Shown here piece by piece: positions 1-7,398 of a stretch of 46,031 nucleotides of DNA (within the stretch, counting starts at the first letter, position 1; every line of letters starts with the position of its first letter). The position numbers and the translations under genes were made by a program. Origin of the DNA: Bacteroidales bacterium (lineage in GTDB: Bacteria; Bacteroidota; Bacteroidia; Bacteroidales; UBA10428); assembly GCA_016933335.1 (NCBI GenBank), contig JAFGBD010000056.1, positions 1 through 46,031 of the forward strand. The letters are read 5' to 3'. The notes beneath the pieces are model-generated. The model made no database searches. It saw nothing but the letters and a program-made list of their open reading frames with translations, and was not told the DNA's origin.

Positions 1-24
1 ATAGGCAAAGCCATAAGAACATTA

Positions 25-49
25 CCACCGTCTAAGACGGTGGGTTTTT
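25..49 (+). terminator. Rho-independent terminator, or transposon-end hairpin
   Basis: A perfect 8-bp stem (25–32 with 36–43, 3-base loop) is followed by G and five T. It would terminate a plus-strand transcript entering from the left. A short hairpin of this kind close to a T run is also seen at the right ends of IS200/IS605-type elements, so a transposon end just outside the window is possible. The hairpin is seen; its role is inferred. Confidence 0.55.
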
Positions 50-282
50 AAGTTGAACTAAAATTTTTATTTTATGAATGTCAGTTTTCCCTGTTACCAG
101 ATCTATATAAATACAGCTTTCCCTCATTTACATCTATTTGTTGATCTTCTCCATTTCTTAAGTATAATTATATCACTTTCTTGGATTATAATACTCTTTA
201 ACCGATTAAACTCAAGGGTATAAATAAAATCTGTATAATCAATAAAATCTATGTAATATGGAAAATTAATTCCTTTTATAAT
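50..282 (-). other. Gene-free AT-rich leader with a possible decayed minus-strand reading frame
   Basis: No intact gene lies here. On the minus strand a peptide-like reading can be followed from about 305 down to 50 only by accepting two frame changes, near 155–160 and near 100. It includes stretches such as INFPYYIDFIDYTDFIYTLE, DQQIDVNEGKLY and YIDLVTGKTDIHKIK. This could be the worn-out end of a former gene or chance in AT-rich DNA. I assign no family. Confidence 0.2.
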
Positions 283-313
283 TTGCTTTTTTGTTATATA
301 TACTTTACATTTG
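283..313 (+). promoter_or_regulatory. Bacteroidota-type promoter for the first AAA ATPase gene
   Basis: TTG at 283–285, a 20-base spacer, and TACATTTG at 306–313 match the Bacteroidota consensus TTG…TAnnTTTG. Transcription would begin near 320, about 20 bases before the ATG at 341. This argues against the in-frame TTG at 311 being the start codon, because it lies inside the -7 element. Confidence 0.5.
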
Positions 314-340
314 GTACGACTATTTGTAAACTATAGTTTT

Positions 341-1480
341 ATGATATATCGTCCATACTGGTTAAAACTGATAAAGAATGCATGGGATATCCGGCCACTG
401 ATCTGGTTATCGGGCGTTCGCAGAAGTGGCAAAACCACTTTATGCAAAATGGTCCCTGATGCAGTATATTTAAATTGCGACCTGCCATCAGTAGCCAGGC
501 AACTTGAAAATCCGGAATTTTTCTATAATAACCTGAAAAAGGATGCGACCGTGATATTTGATGAAATTCACAGGCTTAACGATCCCAGCGGGATATTGAA
601 AATAGGGACCGATGAATTTCCACGATTAAAAATCCTTGCAACCGGTTCGTCTACCCTGGCAGCTACTAATAAATTCCGTGATTCATTAACAGGACGTAAA
701 ATACAACTATTTCTTCCCCCTGTATTATGGAATGAATGCATAAATGATTTTGATATCCGGAATTTTGATGAAAGGCTCAGGAGGGGCGGATTGCCGGAGT
801 TCCTTTTATCGGATGACAAAAAGGAGGAATTATATACAGAATGGATTGAAAGTTACTATGCCAGGGATATACAGGAACTGTTCAGTGTAAGGAACAGGGC
901 GGGTTTCCTTAAACTTCTGTATTTACTGTTTATGCAAAGCGGTGGAATGTTTGAAATTACGTCACTGGCAAAAGAAAGTGGAATGAGCAGGCCCACGGTT
1001 ATGTCGCATCTGGAAGCATTGACGGTAGCACATACAATTACCACTGTACAGCCTTTTTTCGGTGGCGGGAAAAAGGAAATTGTAAAACGTCCGAAAGTTT
1101 ATGGATTCGATACAGGATTTGTGACGCTCATAAAAGGCTGGAATGAGATCAGAGAATCTGACCGGGGATTATTGTGGGAACATCTGGTACTGGATATGCT
1201 CAGGGTATCTTTTGGCAATGTTTATTACTGGACAGATAAGGAAAGAAATGAAATAGATTTTATTGTTAAAGGGAAAGGCAGAGAAATTCACACCATAGAA
1301 TGTAAAATTAATCCTGATAAATATTCTGATCGTGCTATAAAAAAATTCCGGACTTATTACCCCAAGGGGAAAAACTATTGCTTCTCCCCTCATGTAAAAA
1401 TTCCTTATATAACTGACATAAATGGAATTGAGGTATACATCCTGTCGGTTGCAGATAATGAGGGGAAAAAGGTAGCATGA
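341..1480 (+). CDS. AAA ATPase with C-terminal DUF4143 (first copy)
   Basis: A 379-residue P-loop ATPase of the AAA_14/DUF4143 family, common in Bacteroidota and archaea, with unproven cellular role. The N-terminal half has Walker A GVRRSGKTT (Lys31) and Walker B VIFDEIH (Asp74/Glu75), then a sensor-like ILATGSS. A winged-helix-like linker follows. The C-terminal domain has the PD-(D/E)xK-like pattern NEIDF…IECKIN, a nuclease-fold signature seen across the family. ATG 341 is chosen over the in-frame TTG 311, which falls within the promoter -7 box. It shares only family-level similarity with the ATPase at 2060. It is followed by a broken YjbR/MmcQ copy, an arrangement repeated after the second ATPase. 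The family call is firm; function is unknown. Confidence 0.88.
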   Translation: MIYRPYWLKLIKNAWDIRPLIWLSGVRRSGKTTLCKMVPDAVYLNCDLPSVARQLENPEFFYNNLKKDATVIFDEIHRLNDPSGILKIGTDEFPRLKILATGSSTLAATNKFRDSLTGRKIQLFLPPVLWNECINDFDIRNFDERLRRGGLPEFLLSDDKKEELYTEWIESYYARDIQELFSVRNRAGFLKLLYLLFMQSGGMFEITSLAKESGMSRPTVMSHLEALTVAHTITTVQPFFGGGKKEIVKRPKVYGFDTGFVTLIKGWNEIRESDRGLLWEHLVLDMLRVSFGNVYYWTDKERNEIDFIVKGKGREIHTIECKINPDKYSDRAIKKFRTYYPKGKNYCFSPHVKIPYITDINGIEVYILSVADNEGKKVA

Positions 1481-1553
1481 TCTTCCTTATTAAAACAACA
1501 CATAATTGCGCACATCAAAATGTATATCTGTAGTATTGAGAAAAGTAGAAATC

Positions 1554-1805
1554 ATGAACAACGAAGAAATCCGTGAATACTGCCTTTCCAAACCCGGCGT
1601 TACCGGGAGTCTGCTATTTAATGATACGGCTTTGGTTTTTAAGGTTATGGATTAAATGTTTGCTTTGCTTGATCTGTCTGAAGATAATCGCGGTATCAGC
1701 CTGAAATGTGATTCGTAACTGGCACTGGAGCTACGTGAGCAATATCCTGAAGTAACTTCTGCATATCACTTCAACAAGGTCATTATCATTTTTTCTTATG
1801 CTTAA
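1554..1805 (+). pseudogene. Broken, truncated YjbR/MmcQ-family gene
   Basis: The first 78 codons align without gaps to the YjbR-like gene at 3261 and to the 5' part of the one at 6384. Two in-frame stops interrupt it: TAA at 1653–1655 where the others have AAA, and TAA at 1716–1718 where they have GAA. Like the 3261 copy it leaves the full-length sequence right after His-Phe-Asn-Lys and continues with GTCATTATC. It therefore lacks the C-terminal third. By hand count it differs from the 3261 copy at 31 of 234 positions. The frame closes with TAA at 1803. It cannot make a YjbR protein. Confidence 0.85.
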
Positions 1806-1953
1806 TCAAAATAACCAATGATATCAATGTAATGTTGAAGTTGAAGTTCAAATTCGCATAATTTTCCCGTTAGATCAGCAGATTTTTTAGATACATCCAA
1901 ACAAGTTAAAAAATAAAATCTATTTATTAGTAATATCCATTATTGTTAATTAC

Positions 1954-2062
1954 CATGAAATATAGAAATTGTATATCTTAAATTCATGGAAATATTTCAT
2001 TTTTTTGCTTAAAATGCTTAAATTTATCATGAAATATAGAAATTGTATATCTTAAATTCATG
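1954..2062 (+). repeat. Two 35-bp direct repeats ending at a start codon
   Basis: An identical 35-base sequence occurs at 1954–1988 and 2028–2062, a 74-base period. It begins CATGAAATATAG and ends AAATTCATG, so each copy is edged by the short inverted repeat CATGAA/TTCATG. The ATG that closes the second copy is the start codon of the ATPase at 2060; the first copy also ends in ATG, but that frame stops after eight codons. This may be a duplicated operator or leader that could bind a regulator, possibly the ATPase itself; that role is inference. Confidence 0.8.
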
Positions 2063-3229
2063 AAAAATTATCTGGATCGATTAGCTGAAAATCAAATATT
2101 GAGGGACTTACAGCAATTTCCTGTAGTTGGTATTGTGGGACCAAGACAAGTTGGCAAAACAACCCTGGCAAAGATGCTCATGTCAAAGCTGGACAAAAAA
2201 GTGTATTACATGGACCTGGAATTGCAGGAAGACCTTACAAAGCTTGAAAATGCTGAATTCTATTTTAATACACATCGGGAAGATTGTATCATCCTTGATG
2301 AAATTCAAAACCTGCCTGAATTATTCCCCGTGATACGAGGATTAGTTGATCAGTACAGGATTCCGGGAAGATTCATTATTTTAGGATCAGCTTCACCCAA
2401 CCTGATAAGAAAAAGTTCCGATTCTCTTGCAGGTCGAATAGCATATACGATATTACATCCCCTTAATATCAAGGAAATGTCAGTGCAGACCAGCATGGAA
2501 ACTCATTGGTTTTCAGGAGGCTTTCCTGAATCAGTACTGGCGAAAGATATTCCGGCATCCAGAAACTGGTTACGCAATTTTGTTCAGACTTATACGGACA
2601 AAGACCTTCCTTTGCTTGGAATGCCGGCTGTCCCAATGGTCATCAGAAGGTTTTTAACCATGTTAGCTAATTATCAGGGGGGAATATGGAATGCAAGTAA
2701 CTTTGCAAAATCAATGGGATTGACCTACCATACGATGAACAGGTATTTGGATTTTCTGGAAGAGTCCTTCCTTGTTACAAGATTATTTCCTTATAGTCAT
2801 AACATCAAAAAAAGGCTGGTAAAATCTCCCAAAGTATATATCAGTGACAGTGGAGTATTGCACTACCTTGCCTCAGTTTCCGACTTTGAACAGTTGCAGG
2901 GGAATGTATTGATTGGTAATTCCTGGGAAGGTTACGTTATTGAGCAAATACGGGAATTGATTCCCCCTGATATTGATCTGTATTACTATCGGACACACAA
3001 TGGGGCAGAATGCGATCTTGTCCTGGTTAAAGGATTACAGCCTATTTCTGCTATAGAGATCAAGTATACCTCTGCTCCAAAAATCCCTAAAGGGTATAGT
3101 ATTGCTATTGAAGATCTTAAAACACATGATAATTATATTATTACACCTTATTCTGATTCCTATATGAAATCCGAAAATCTCAGGGTGTGCAGCCTGATTG
3201 AATATTTAGATAAATATATTATCAGATAA
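2060..3229 (+). CDS. AAA ATPase with C-terminal DUF4143 (second copy)
   Basis: A 389-residue protein of the AAA_14/DUF4143 family. Walker A is GPRQVGKTT (Lys33), Walker B is CIILDEIQN (Asp80/Glu81), and a sensor-1-like IILGSAS is followed by SLAGR. The C-terminal DUF4143 region contains NSWEGYVIEQI, then AECDLVLV…AIEIKY, the acidic and lysine positions of a PD-(D/E)xK-like fold. The length is typical and the gene looks intact. The start codon lies at the end of a directly repeated 35-bp element, suggesting a short or absent leader. It is followed 31 bases later by a truncated YjbR-like gene. The biological role of this family is not established; proposals include DNA-related ATPase or defence/toxin-like activity. 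Confidence 0.88.
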   Translation: MKNYLDRLAENQILRDLQQFPVVGIVGPRQVGKTTLAKMLMSKLDKKVYYMDLELQEDLTKLENAEFYFNTHREDCIILDEIQNLPELFPVIRGLVDQYRIPGRFIILGSASPNLIRKSSDSLAGRIAYTILHPLNIKEMSVQTSMETHWFSGGFPESVLAKDIPASRNWLRNFVQTYTDKDLPLLGMPAVPMVIRRFLTMLANYQGGIWNASNFAKSMGLTYHTMNRYLDFLEESFLVTRLFPYSHNIKKRLVKSPKVYISDSGVLHYLASVSDFEQLQGNVLIGNSWEGYVIEQIRELIPPDIDLYYYRTHNGAECDLVLVKGLQPISAIEIKYTSAPKIPKGYSIAIEDLKTHDNYIITPYSDSYMKSENLRVCSLIEYLDKYIIR

Positions 3230-3260
3230 GCTTTAAAATGATATAAATCGATTTGTTATT

Positions 3261-3500
3261 ATGAACAACGAAGAAATCCGCGAATACTGCCTGGCTAAAC
3301 CCGGTGTTACCGAGAGTTTGCCATTTAATGATACGGCTTTGGTTTTTAAAGTCATGGACAAAATGTTTGCTTTGCTTGACTTATCGGAAGATAGCCGGGG
3401 AATAACCCTGAAATGTGATCCGGAACTGGCGTTAGAGCTTCGTGAACAATATCCTGAAGTAACTCCTGCTTATCACTTCAACAAGGTCATTATCTTTTAA
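3261..3500 (+). CDS. C-terminally truncated YjbR/MmcQ-family protein
   Basis: A 79-residue open frame nearly identical to the first two thirds of the YjbR-like protein at 6384. It is identical from TESLPFNDTALVFKVMDKMF through REQYPEVTPAYHFNK, then ends in VIIF instead of the family's KHWITVYMDG segment. YjbR/MmcQ proteins are small double-wing proteins of about 115–120 residues, so the C-terminal third is missing. The break point is the same as in the broken copy at 1554. The frame is open and could be translated, but whether it folds or functions is doubtful. It sits 31 bases after the second AAA/DUF4143 gene. Confidence 0.7.
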   Translation: MNNEEIREYCLAKPGVTESLPFNDTALVFKVMDKMFALLDLSEDSRGITLKCDPELALELREQYPEVTPAYHFNKVIIF

Positions 3501-3619
3501 TTATATACTGTAATGACAATTGACATGGCCTATGATATCAGCGAAGGAGCAAATGGGAATATTCAGTGATGAATATGAATTTTATCATCTACGATCGCTT
3601 TCCCCGGATTATCCGACAC

Positions 3620-5380
3620 TTATATTTTAGGCAGATTTAGCTTATTTACAAACGCAGCATGCCGCGGATCAGTATACAGCGGTTTCCACAAAGGCATAAC
3701 AGCAATCCATGGTATCCAGACATGGTGTGGTTCATAACCAATCCATTTAAAGGCTTCATCGAGCATGCCTAATGCTCCGTACAACACCGCAAGTCCCAAT
3801 GCGTTCCAGCCACTCAATTCAGTTTTTTCGAGTTGGTTCAGAATTTTCACTGCTTCATCCCGGTATCCGGTTAATGCATATGTATATCCCAGTACCCATC
3901 CCCAAGGTGGAGCAAACTCTGCAAGTTTCTGATGGGCTTCTATGGCCTCATCTTTTCTGCCCATGGCCAGATAGGTCTCACCAAGAACAAAATGACCTAC
4001 AGGATAATCCTTTAGAATGTCAAATGACTTATGAGCTTGCAGAATAGCATCATCATACCTGCCAAGGTATGATAGTAATGCTCCAAAGAAGGCAGCAATA
4101 CCAGGATTGAAAGGATCACACTTCCAGGCAAGTTCATGCTCAACGAGCGCTTCTTCGTTACGGCCGAAAAGAAAAAGAGTCCAGGCATATTGATAATGCG
4201 CAATGCTTAAGTTTGGATTTAGCTCAACTGCCCGCTTAAAATACTTCTCAGCCTCATGAAAATCCCAGTTAACATACATGCATATTTCGGCCAGGGCTAA
4301 TTGGGCCTCTGCCAGATTTGGGTCAAGTTTTATTGCCTGTCGCCCTGCCGATTCAGCTTTCACATAGGCATCCCCGGCATTAAAAGGTCCATGGGCAATA
4401 TCCAGGTAACCGAGTGCCAGTCCGGCATAGGCCAGAGGTTCGGCGGGATCGATCCGGACTGCCTCATGAAGATATTCCAATCCCTTCTTTATTCCTTCCG
4501 GTGTTTGCTGGTACAAATTATACTTACCGCGAAGATAAGCCTTATAGGAATTGGGATTTACCTCTCTTATTTCATCCAGTTGTGTTTGTTGCTCGGGAGA
4601 AAGGGTATATTGAATTTCACTGGCTACTTTCCTGATCACCTGGCCATATAACTTCAGGATATTGTCCATGTCTACATCAAAGGTTTGTGCCCACAGCTGT
4701 TTTTCTTCAGGAAAGGCATTGAATAATTTAAGCTGAATCCTGATTTTTCCCTCCACAATCATTACCGATGCTTCAATAATTGCATCCACCCCTAATTCAG
4801 TGGCTATCTCTTTGATGGTCTTTTCTGAATTGGTATATGCCAATACAGATGTTTTTGATACCACCCTGATGGCTCCCAACTGACCCAATTCACTGATCAG
4901 GGCATCATGCATTCCAAAGATAAGGAATGCCTGGTTGTCATCTCCCGTATAATTGTCAAATGGAAGCACAGCAATGGATTTTATGTGGTTTTCAGGTATT
5001 TCAAAATGATCTGTTTTTTCGTCCCTATCGGGTTCTGATACATATTTTTTCCTTGCCTCTCCTGGCGGGTATCCATAATAATCGTGGAAACATTTGGAAA
5101 AATAAGTGGTGCTGCCAAAACCTACCCCATAAGCTACTTCTGCAACTGTACCCGCTTGTTGTTGAAGCAATTCCTTCGCACGTTTCAACCTTGTCTCACG
5201 AATAAACTGGCTGACGGATTGTTTGGCAATTGCTTTTAATTTCCTGTGAAGCCCTGAGTGGCTTATGCTCATTTTCTTAGCAAGTTCAGTTACCCCGAAA
5301 CTATTATTGGTAAAATTTTCTTCAACAATTTGGGTAAGTTTGTCGATGTACTTTTGCTCGGAGGGGAAATACACTGTCAT
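3620..5380 (-). CDS. AraC-family regulator with TolB-like and TPR domains
   Basis: A 586-residue one-component-type regulator. Residues about 12–115 form an AraC double helix-turn-helix (SISHSGLHRKLKAI; VAYGVGFGSTTYFSKCFHDY). Residues about 128–260 match the TolB-like/FlgO-like alpha-beta domain found in adenylate-cyclase-type regulators (IAVLPFDNYTGDDNQ; ELGVDAIIEASVM). From about 285 to 560 there are TPR-type helical repeats (AYLRGKYNLYQQTPEGIKKG; AEAQLALAEICMYVNWDFHE). It has no signal peptide or membrane segment, so it should act in the cytoplasm, sensing a ligand or partner through the C-terminal part. Target genes are unknown; the lipoprotein gene just upstream on the same strand is one candidate. 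The architecture is confident, the role is not. Confidence 0.85.
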   Translation of the reverse strand: MTVYFPSEQKYIDKLTQIVEENFTNNSFGVTELAKKMSISHSGLHRKLKAIAKQSVSQFIRETRLKRAKELLQQQAGTVAEVAYGVGFGSTTYFSKCFHDYYGYPPGEARKKYVSEPDRDEKTDHFEIPENHIKSIAVLPFDNYTGDDNQAFLIFGMHDALISELGQLGAIRVVSKTSVLAYTNSEKTIKEIATELGVDAIIEASVMIVEGKIRIQLKLFNAFPEEKQLWAQTFDVDMDNILKLYGQVIRKVASEIQYTLSPEQQTQLDEIREVNPNSYKAYLRGKYNLYQQTPEGIKKGLEYLHEAVRIDPAEPLAYAGLALGYLDIAHGPFNAGDAYVKAESAGRQAIKLDPNLAEAQLALAEICMYVNWDFHEAEKYFKRAVELNPNLSIAHYQYAWTLFLFGRNEEALVEHELAWKCDPFNPGIAAFFGALLSYLGRYDDAILQAHKSFDILKDYPVGHFVLGETYLAMGRKDEAIEAHQKLAEFAPPWGWVLGYTYALTGYRDEAVKILNQLEKTELSGWNALGLAVLYGALGMLDEAFKWIGYEPHHVWIPWIAVMPLWKPLYTDPRHAAFVNKLNLPKI

Positions 5381-5429
5381 GATGTAGGGTTTAATTATTG
5401 ACTTTGTTCCTTAATTGTGAACAAGATAC

Positions 5430-5463
5430 AAAAAAAAAGGAAGAGGAAGTAATCCCTCTTCCT
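5430..5463 (-). terminator. Terminator of the lipoprotein gene
   Basis: A perfect 9-bp stem (5438–5446 with 5455–5463, 8-base loop) is followed on the minus strand by eight T (A run at 5430–5437). It lies about 65 bases past the stop of the minus-strand lipoprotein gene and should separate it from the AraC-type regulator downstream. Confidence 0.8.
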
Positions 5464-5528
5464 AAAAAGGGTCATTCAATAATCAAAACCTTCAAATAAT
5501 CAGGTGTAAGCAAAAGGGAATTAATCAC

Positions 5529-6104
5529 TTATTTAATATAGCCTTCGGTTGAATAGAAGAATCCGACTTGAGAGTCAAATATGTACTTCCATTTAGCGGT
5601 CAAACCCTTCACTTCACCTTCTTTGCCTGTGCCAACGGCATCAACATCAATGGTAAAATGACCAGGGACTTCCGAAAGTGTGAAGTAACCATGCCAGGTT
5701 ATCTCCCATCTCCCATCGTTTTCCTCAGCGTTACCCCCCACAAAAATCTCTGCCTTTCCCCATGCTTTTGCGGGTGAGGCAAAAGCCTGACCATCCCAAA
5801 TAAAGTTTTCATACCAAATGGATGTTCCGGTAACCCTCGGGTCGCTGGCCTGATCGTACCATTCTGCAACAACCCCCATCACATGGGTCTTACCATTAGG
5901 TAAGATTTTTGTTGTACCGGGATCAATAGGATTTATAACTGGTATCGACGTACCGGTAAATGCTGTTTTAACTTTCGTAGCTTTCAAAGAGATATTTTCC
6001 TGGTCAGCCAGGTCAGGCTCAGGAGGTACAGATTCCATTTTTTCGCAACCAAAAAAGATAATGGCTGCTCCAATTACCAAAAGCATTAGTTTTGAATGTT
6101 TCAT
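5529..6104 (-). CDS. Small lipoprotein, family not recognised
   Basis: A 191-residue protein with a lipoprotein signal: positively charged start, hydrophobic stretch, then IIFFGC with the cysteine near residue 20. The mature part is beta-rich, with many aromatic and Gly residues (YDQASDPRVTGTSIWYENF; GRWEITWHGYFTLSEVPGHF). This resembles a small beta-sandwich or lipocalin-like fold, but I recognise no family. It is probably anchored in the outer membrane. It has its own downstream terminator, and the AraC/TolB-like/TPR regulator follows on the same strand. Confidence 0.7.
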   Translation of the reverse strand: MKHSKLMLLVIGAAIIFFGCEKMESVPPEPDLADQENISLKATKVKTAFTGTSIPVINPIDPGTTKILPNGKTHVMGVVAEWYDQASDPRVTGTSIWYENFIWDGQAFASPAKAWGKAEIFVGGNAEENDGRWEITWHGYFTLSEVPGHFTIDVDAVGTGKEGEVKGLTAKWKYIFDSQVGFFYSTEGYIK

Positions 6105-6383
6105 GGTTTCTTGTTTTTTAATTGGTTAAACATGATGATTTCGATAAGGTAAAGTTCGCATATAAGAGGAAGCTGAACCAAGAAGCTATATCTCAAAAAG
6201 ATTAAAAGATCAGGCGGGGTTTAAACCATGTTGCAAATAGTTTAAATTATATTGAAACATACTTTTTCCTGATGTAAGAGATAATTTGAATCAGTTACAG
6301 CAAAATAAGTATTAAAATATAAAATTCTGTGCTGAACAGAATTATCAAATAAGTTATAAATTGCAGAATGAATCTTTACTATA

Positions 6384-6740
6384 GTGAACAACGAAGAAAT
6401 CCGTGAATACTGCCTTTCAAAACCCGGGGTAACAGAAAGCTTACCTTTTAATGATACAGCTTTGGTTTTTAAGGTTATGGACAAAATGTTTGCTTTGCTT
6501 GATCTGTCTGAAGATTCCAGGGGAATAACCCTGAAATGCGATCCGGAACTGGCGCTGGAACTCAGGGAGCAATATCCTGAAGTGACTCCTGCTTACCATT
6601 TCAACAAAAAACACTGGATAACTGTTTACATGGACGGATCTGTCGGTGCCAGGCTGATTTTTAAATGGGTCGACCACTCGTATCAGCTGGTTGCAGATAA
6701 GCTGTCCGTATCGCAAAAAAAGCTGCTGAAAGATTTTTAA
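6384..6740 (+). CDS. YjbR/MmcQ-family protein, full length
   Basis: A 118-residue protein of the YjbR/MmcQ family (small double-wing fold, sometimes described as DNA-binding, no proven activity). The sequence holds the family pattern from EIREYCLSKPGVTESLPF through the C-terminal HWITVYMDGSV and SYQLVADKL. The start is GTG at 6384; the two truncated copies at 1554 and 3261 have ATG at the same codon. It is the only intact copy of three in this window, and presumably the functional one. The DUF502 gene follows 41 bases later. Confidence 0.85.
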   Translation: MNNEEIREYCLSKPGVTESLPFNDTALVFKVMDKMFALLDLSEDSRGITLKCDPELALELREQYPEVTPAYHFNKKHWITVYMDGSVGARLIFKWVDHSYQLVADKLSVSQKKLLKDF

Positions 6741-6781
6741 AAAAGTATTAATGTGCTTATTATAAATCAAAAAAAATAAAC

Positions 6782-7372
6782 ATGAAAAGACTAATAAGGT
6801 ATTTTCTGCAGGGCTTGCTCTATTTAGCGCCCACAGCCATCACCCTTGCCCTTGTCTATTTGATATTTACCAGGGTGGACAGCGGCATGCGCGATCTGAT
6901 CGGTAAGTTCTTTAATATCGACATCCCCGGCATCGGTGTTCTTGCTTTGTTTGTGATCATCACACTGCTGGGGTTCATCGGCCAGTCAATCATTTTCAGG
7001 CCGCTCAGAAGGCTGGTAGACAACATCATGGCCAAAGCTCCTTTTGTGAAGCTCATCTATTCGTCCATCAAAGACCTGATGTCGGCTTTTGTCGGTACAG
7101 AGAGAAAATTCGACAAGCCTGTGCTGGTGAAGGTCAACCTTATCTCAGACCTCGAGAAGATGGGATTCCTCACACAGAGTGATCTGTCCGAACTCAACAT
7201 CAAAGACAAGGTGGCTGTATATTTTCCTCACTCCTATAATTTCTCAGGCGAGATGTTCATTGTACCTGCAGAGCATGTCACCCCGCTGGACATCCCCCCG
7301 GCCGAAGCCATGAAGTTCATTGTATCCGGAGGGGTAACCAAAGTATGGCTGAATAACCAAAAATCTTCATAA
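6782..7372 (+). CDS. DUF502 family inner-membrane protein
   Basis: A 196-residue protein matching the DUF502 family found in many bacteria and plants. Two membrane segments are visible, about residues 9–28 (FLQGLLYLAPTAITLALVYL) and 50–72 (IGVLALFVIITLLGFIGQSI). They are followed by the conserved soluble part (APFVKLIYSSIKDLMSAFVG; VAVYFPHSYNFSGEMFIVP). The biochemical role is unknown. The gene lies 26 bases before murF-alr in the same direction and is probably co-transcribed, which places it with envelope functions. Confidence 0.85.
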   Translation: MKRLIRYFLQGLLYLAPTAITLALVYLIFTRVDSGMRDLIGKFFNIDIPGIGVLALFVIITLLGFIGQSIIFRPLRRLVDNIMAKAPFVKLIYSSIKDLMSAFVGTERKFDKPVLVKVNLISDLEKMGFLTQSDLSELNIKDKVAVYFPHSYNFSGEMFIVPAEHVTPLDIPPAEAMKFIVSGGVTKVWLNNQKSS

Positions 7373-7398
7373 CTTTAGGCCGGATAAAATCATACTTC

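Noticed and set aside
311..340. TTG at 311 as the start of the first ATPase gene
   Set aside because: It lies in the TAnnTTTG promoter element; ATG 341 fits the family start.
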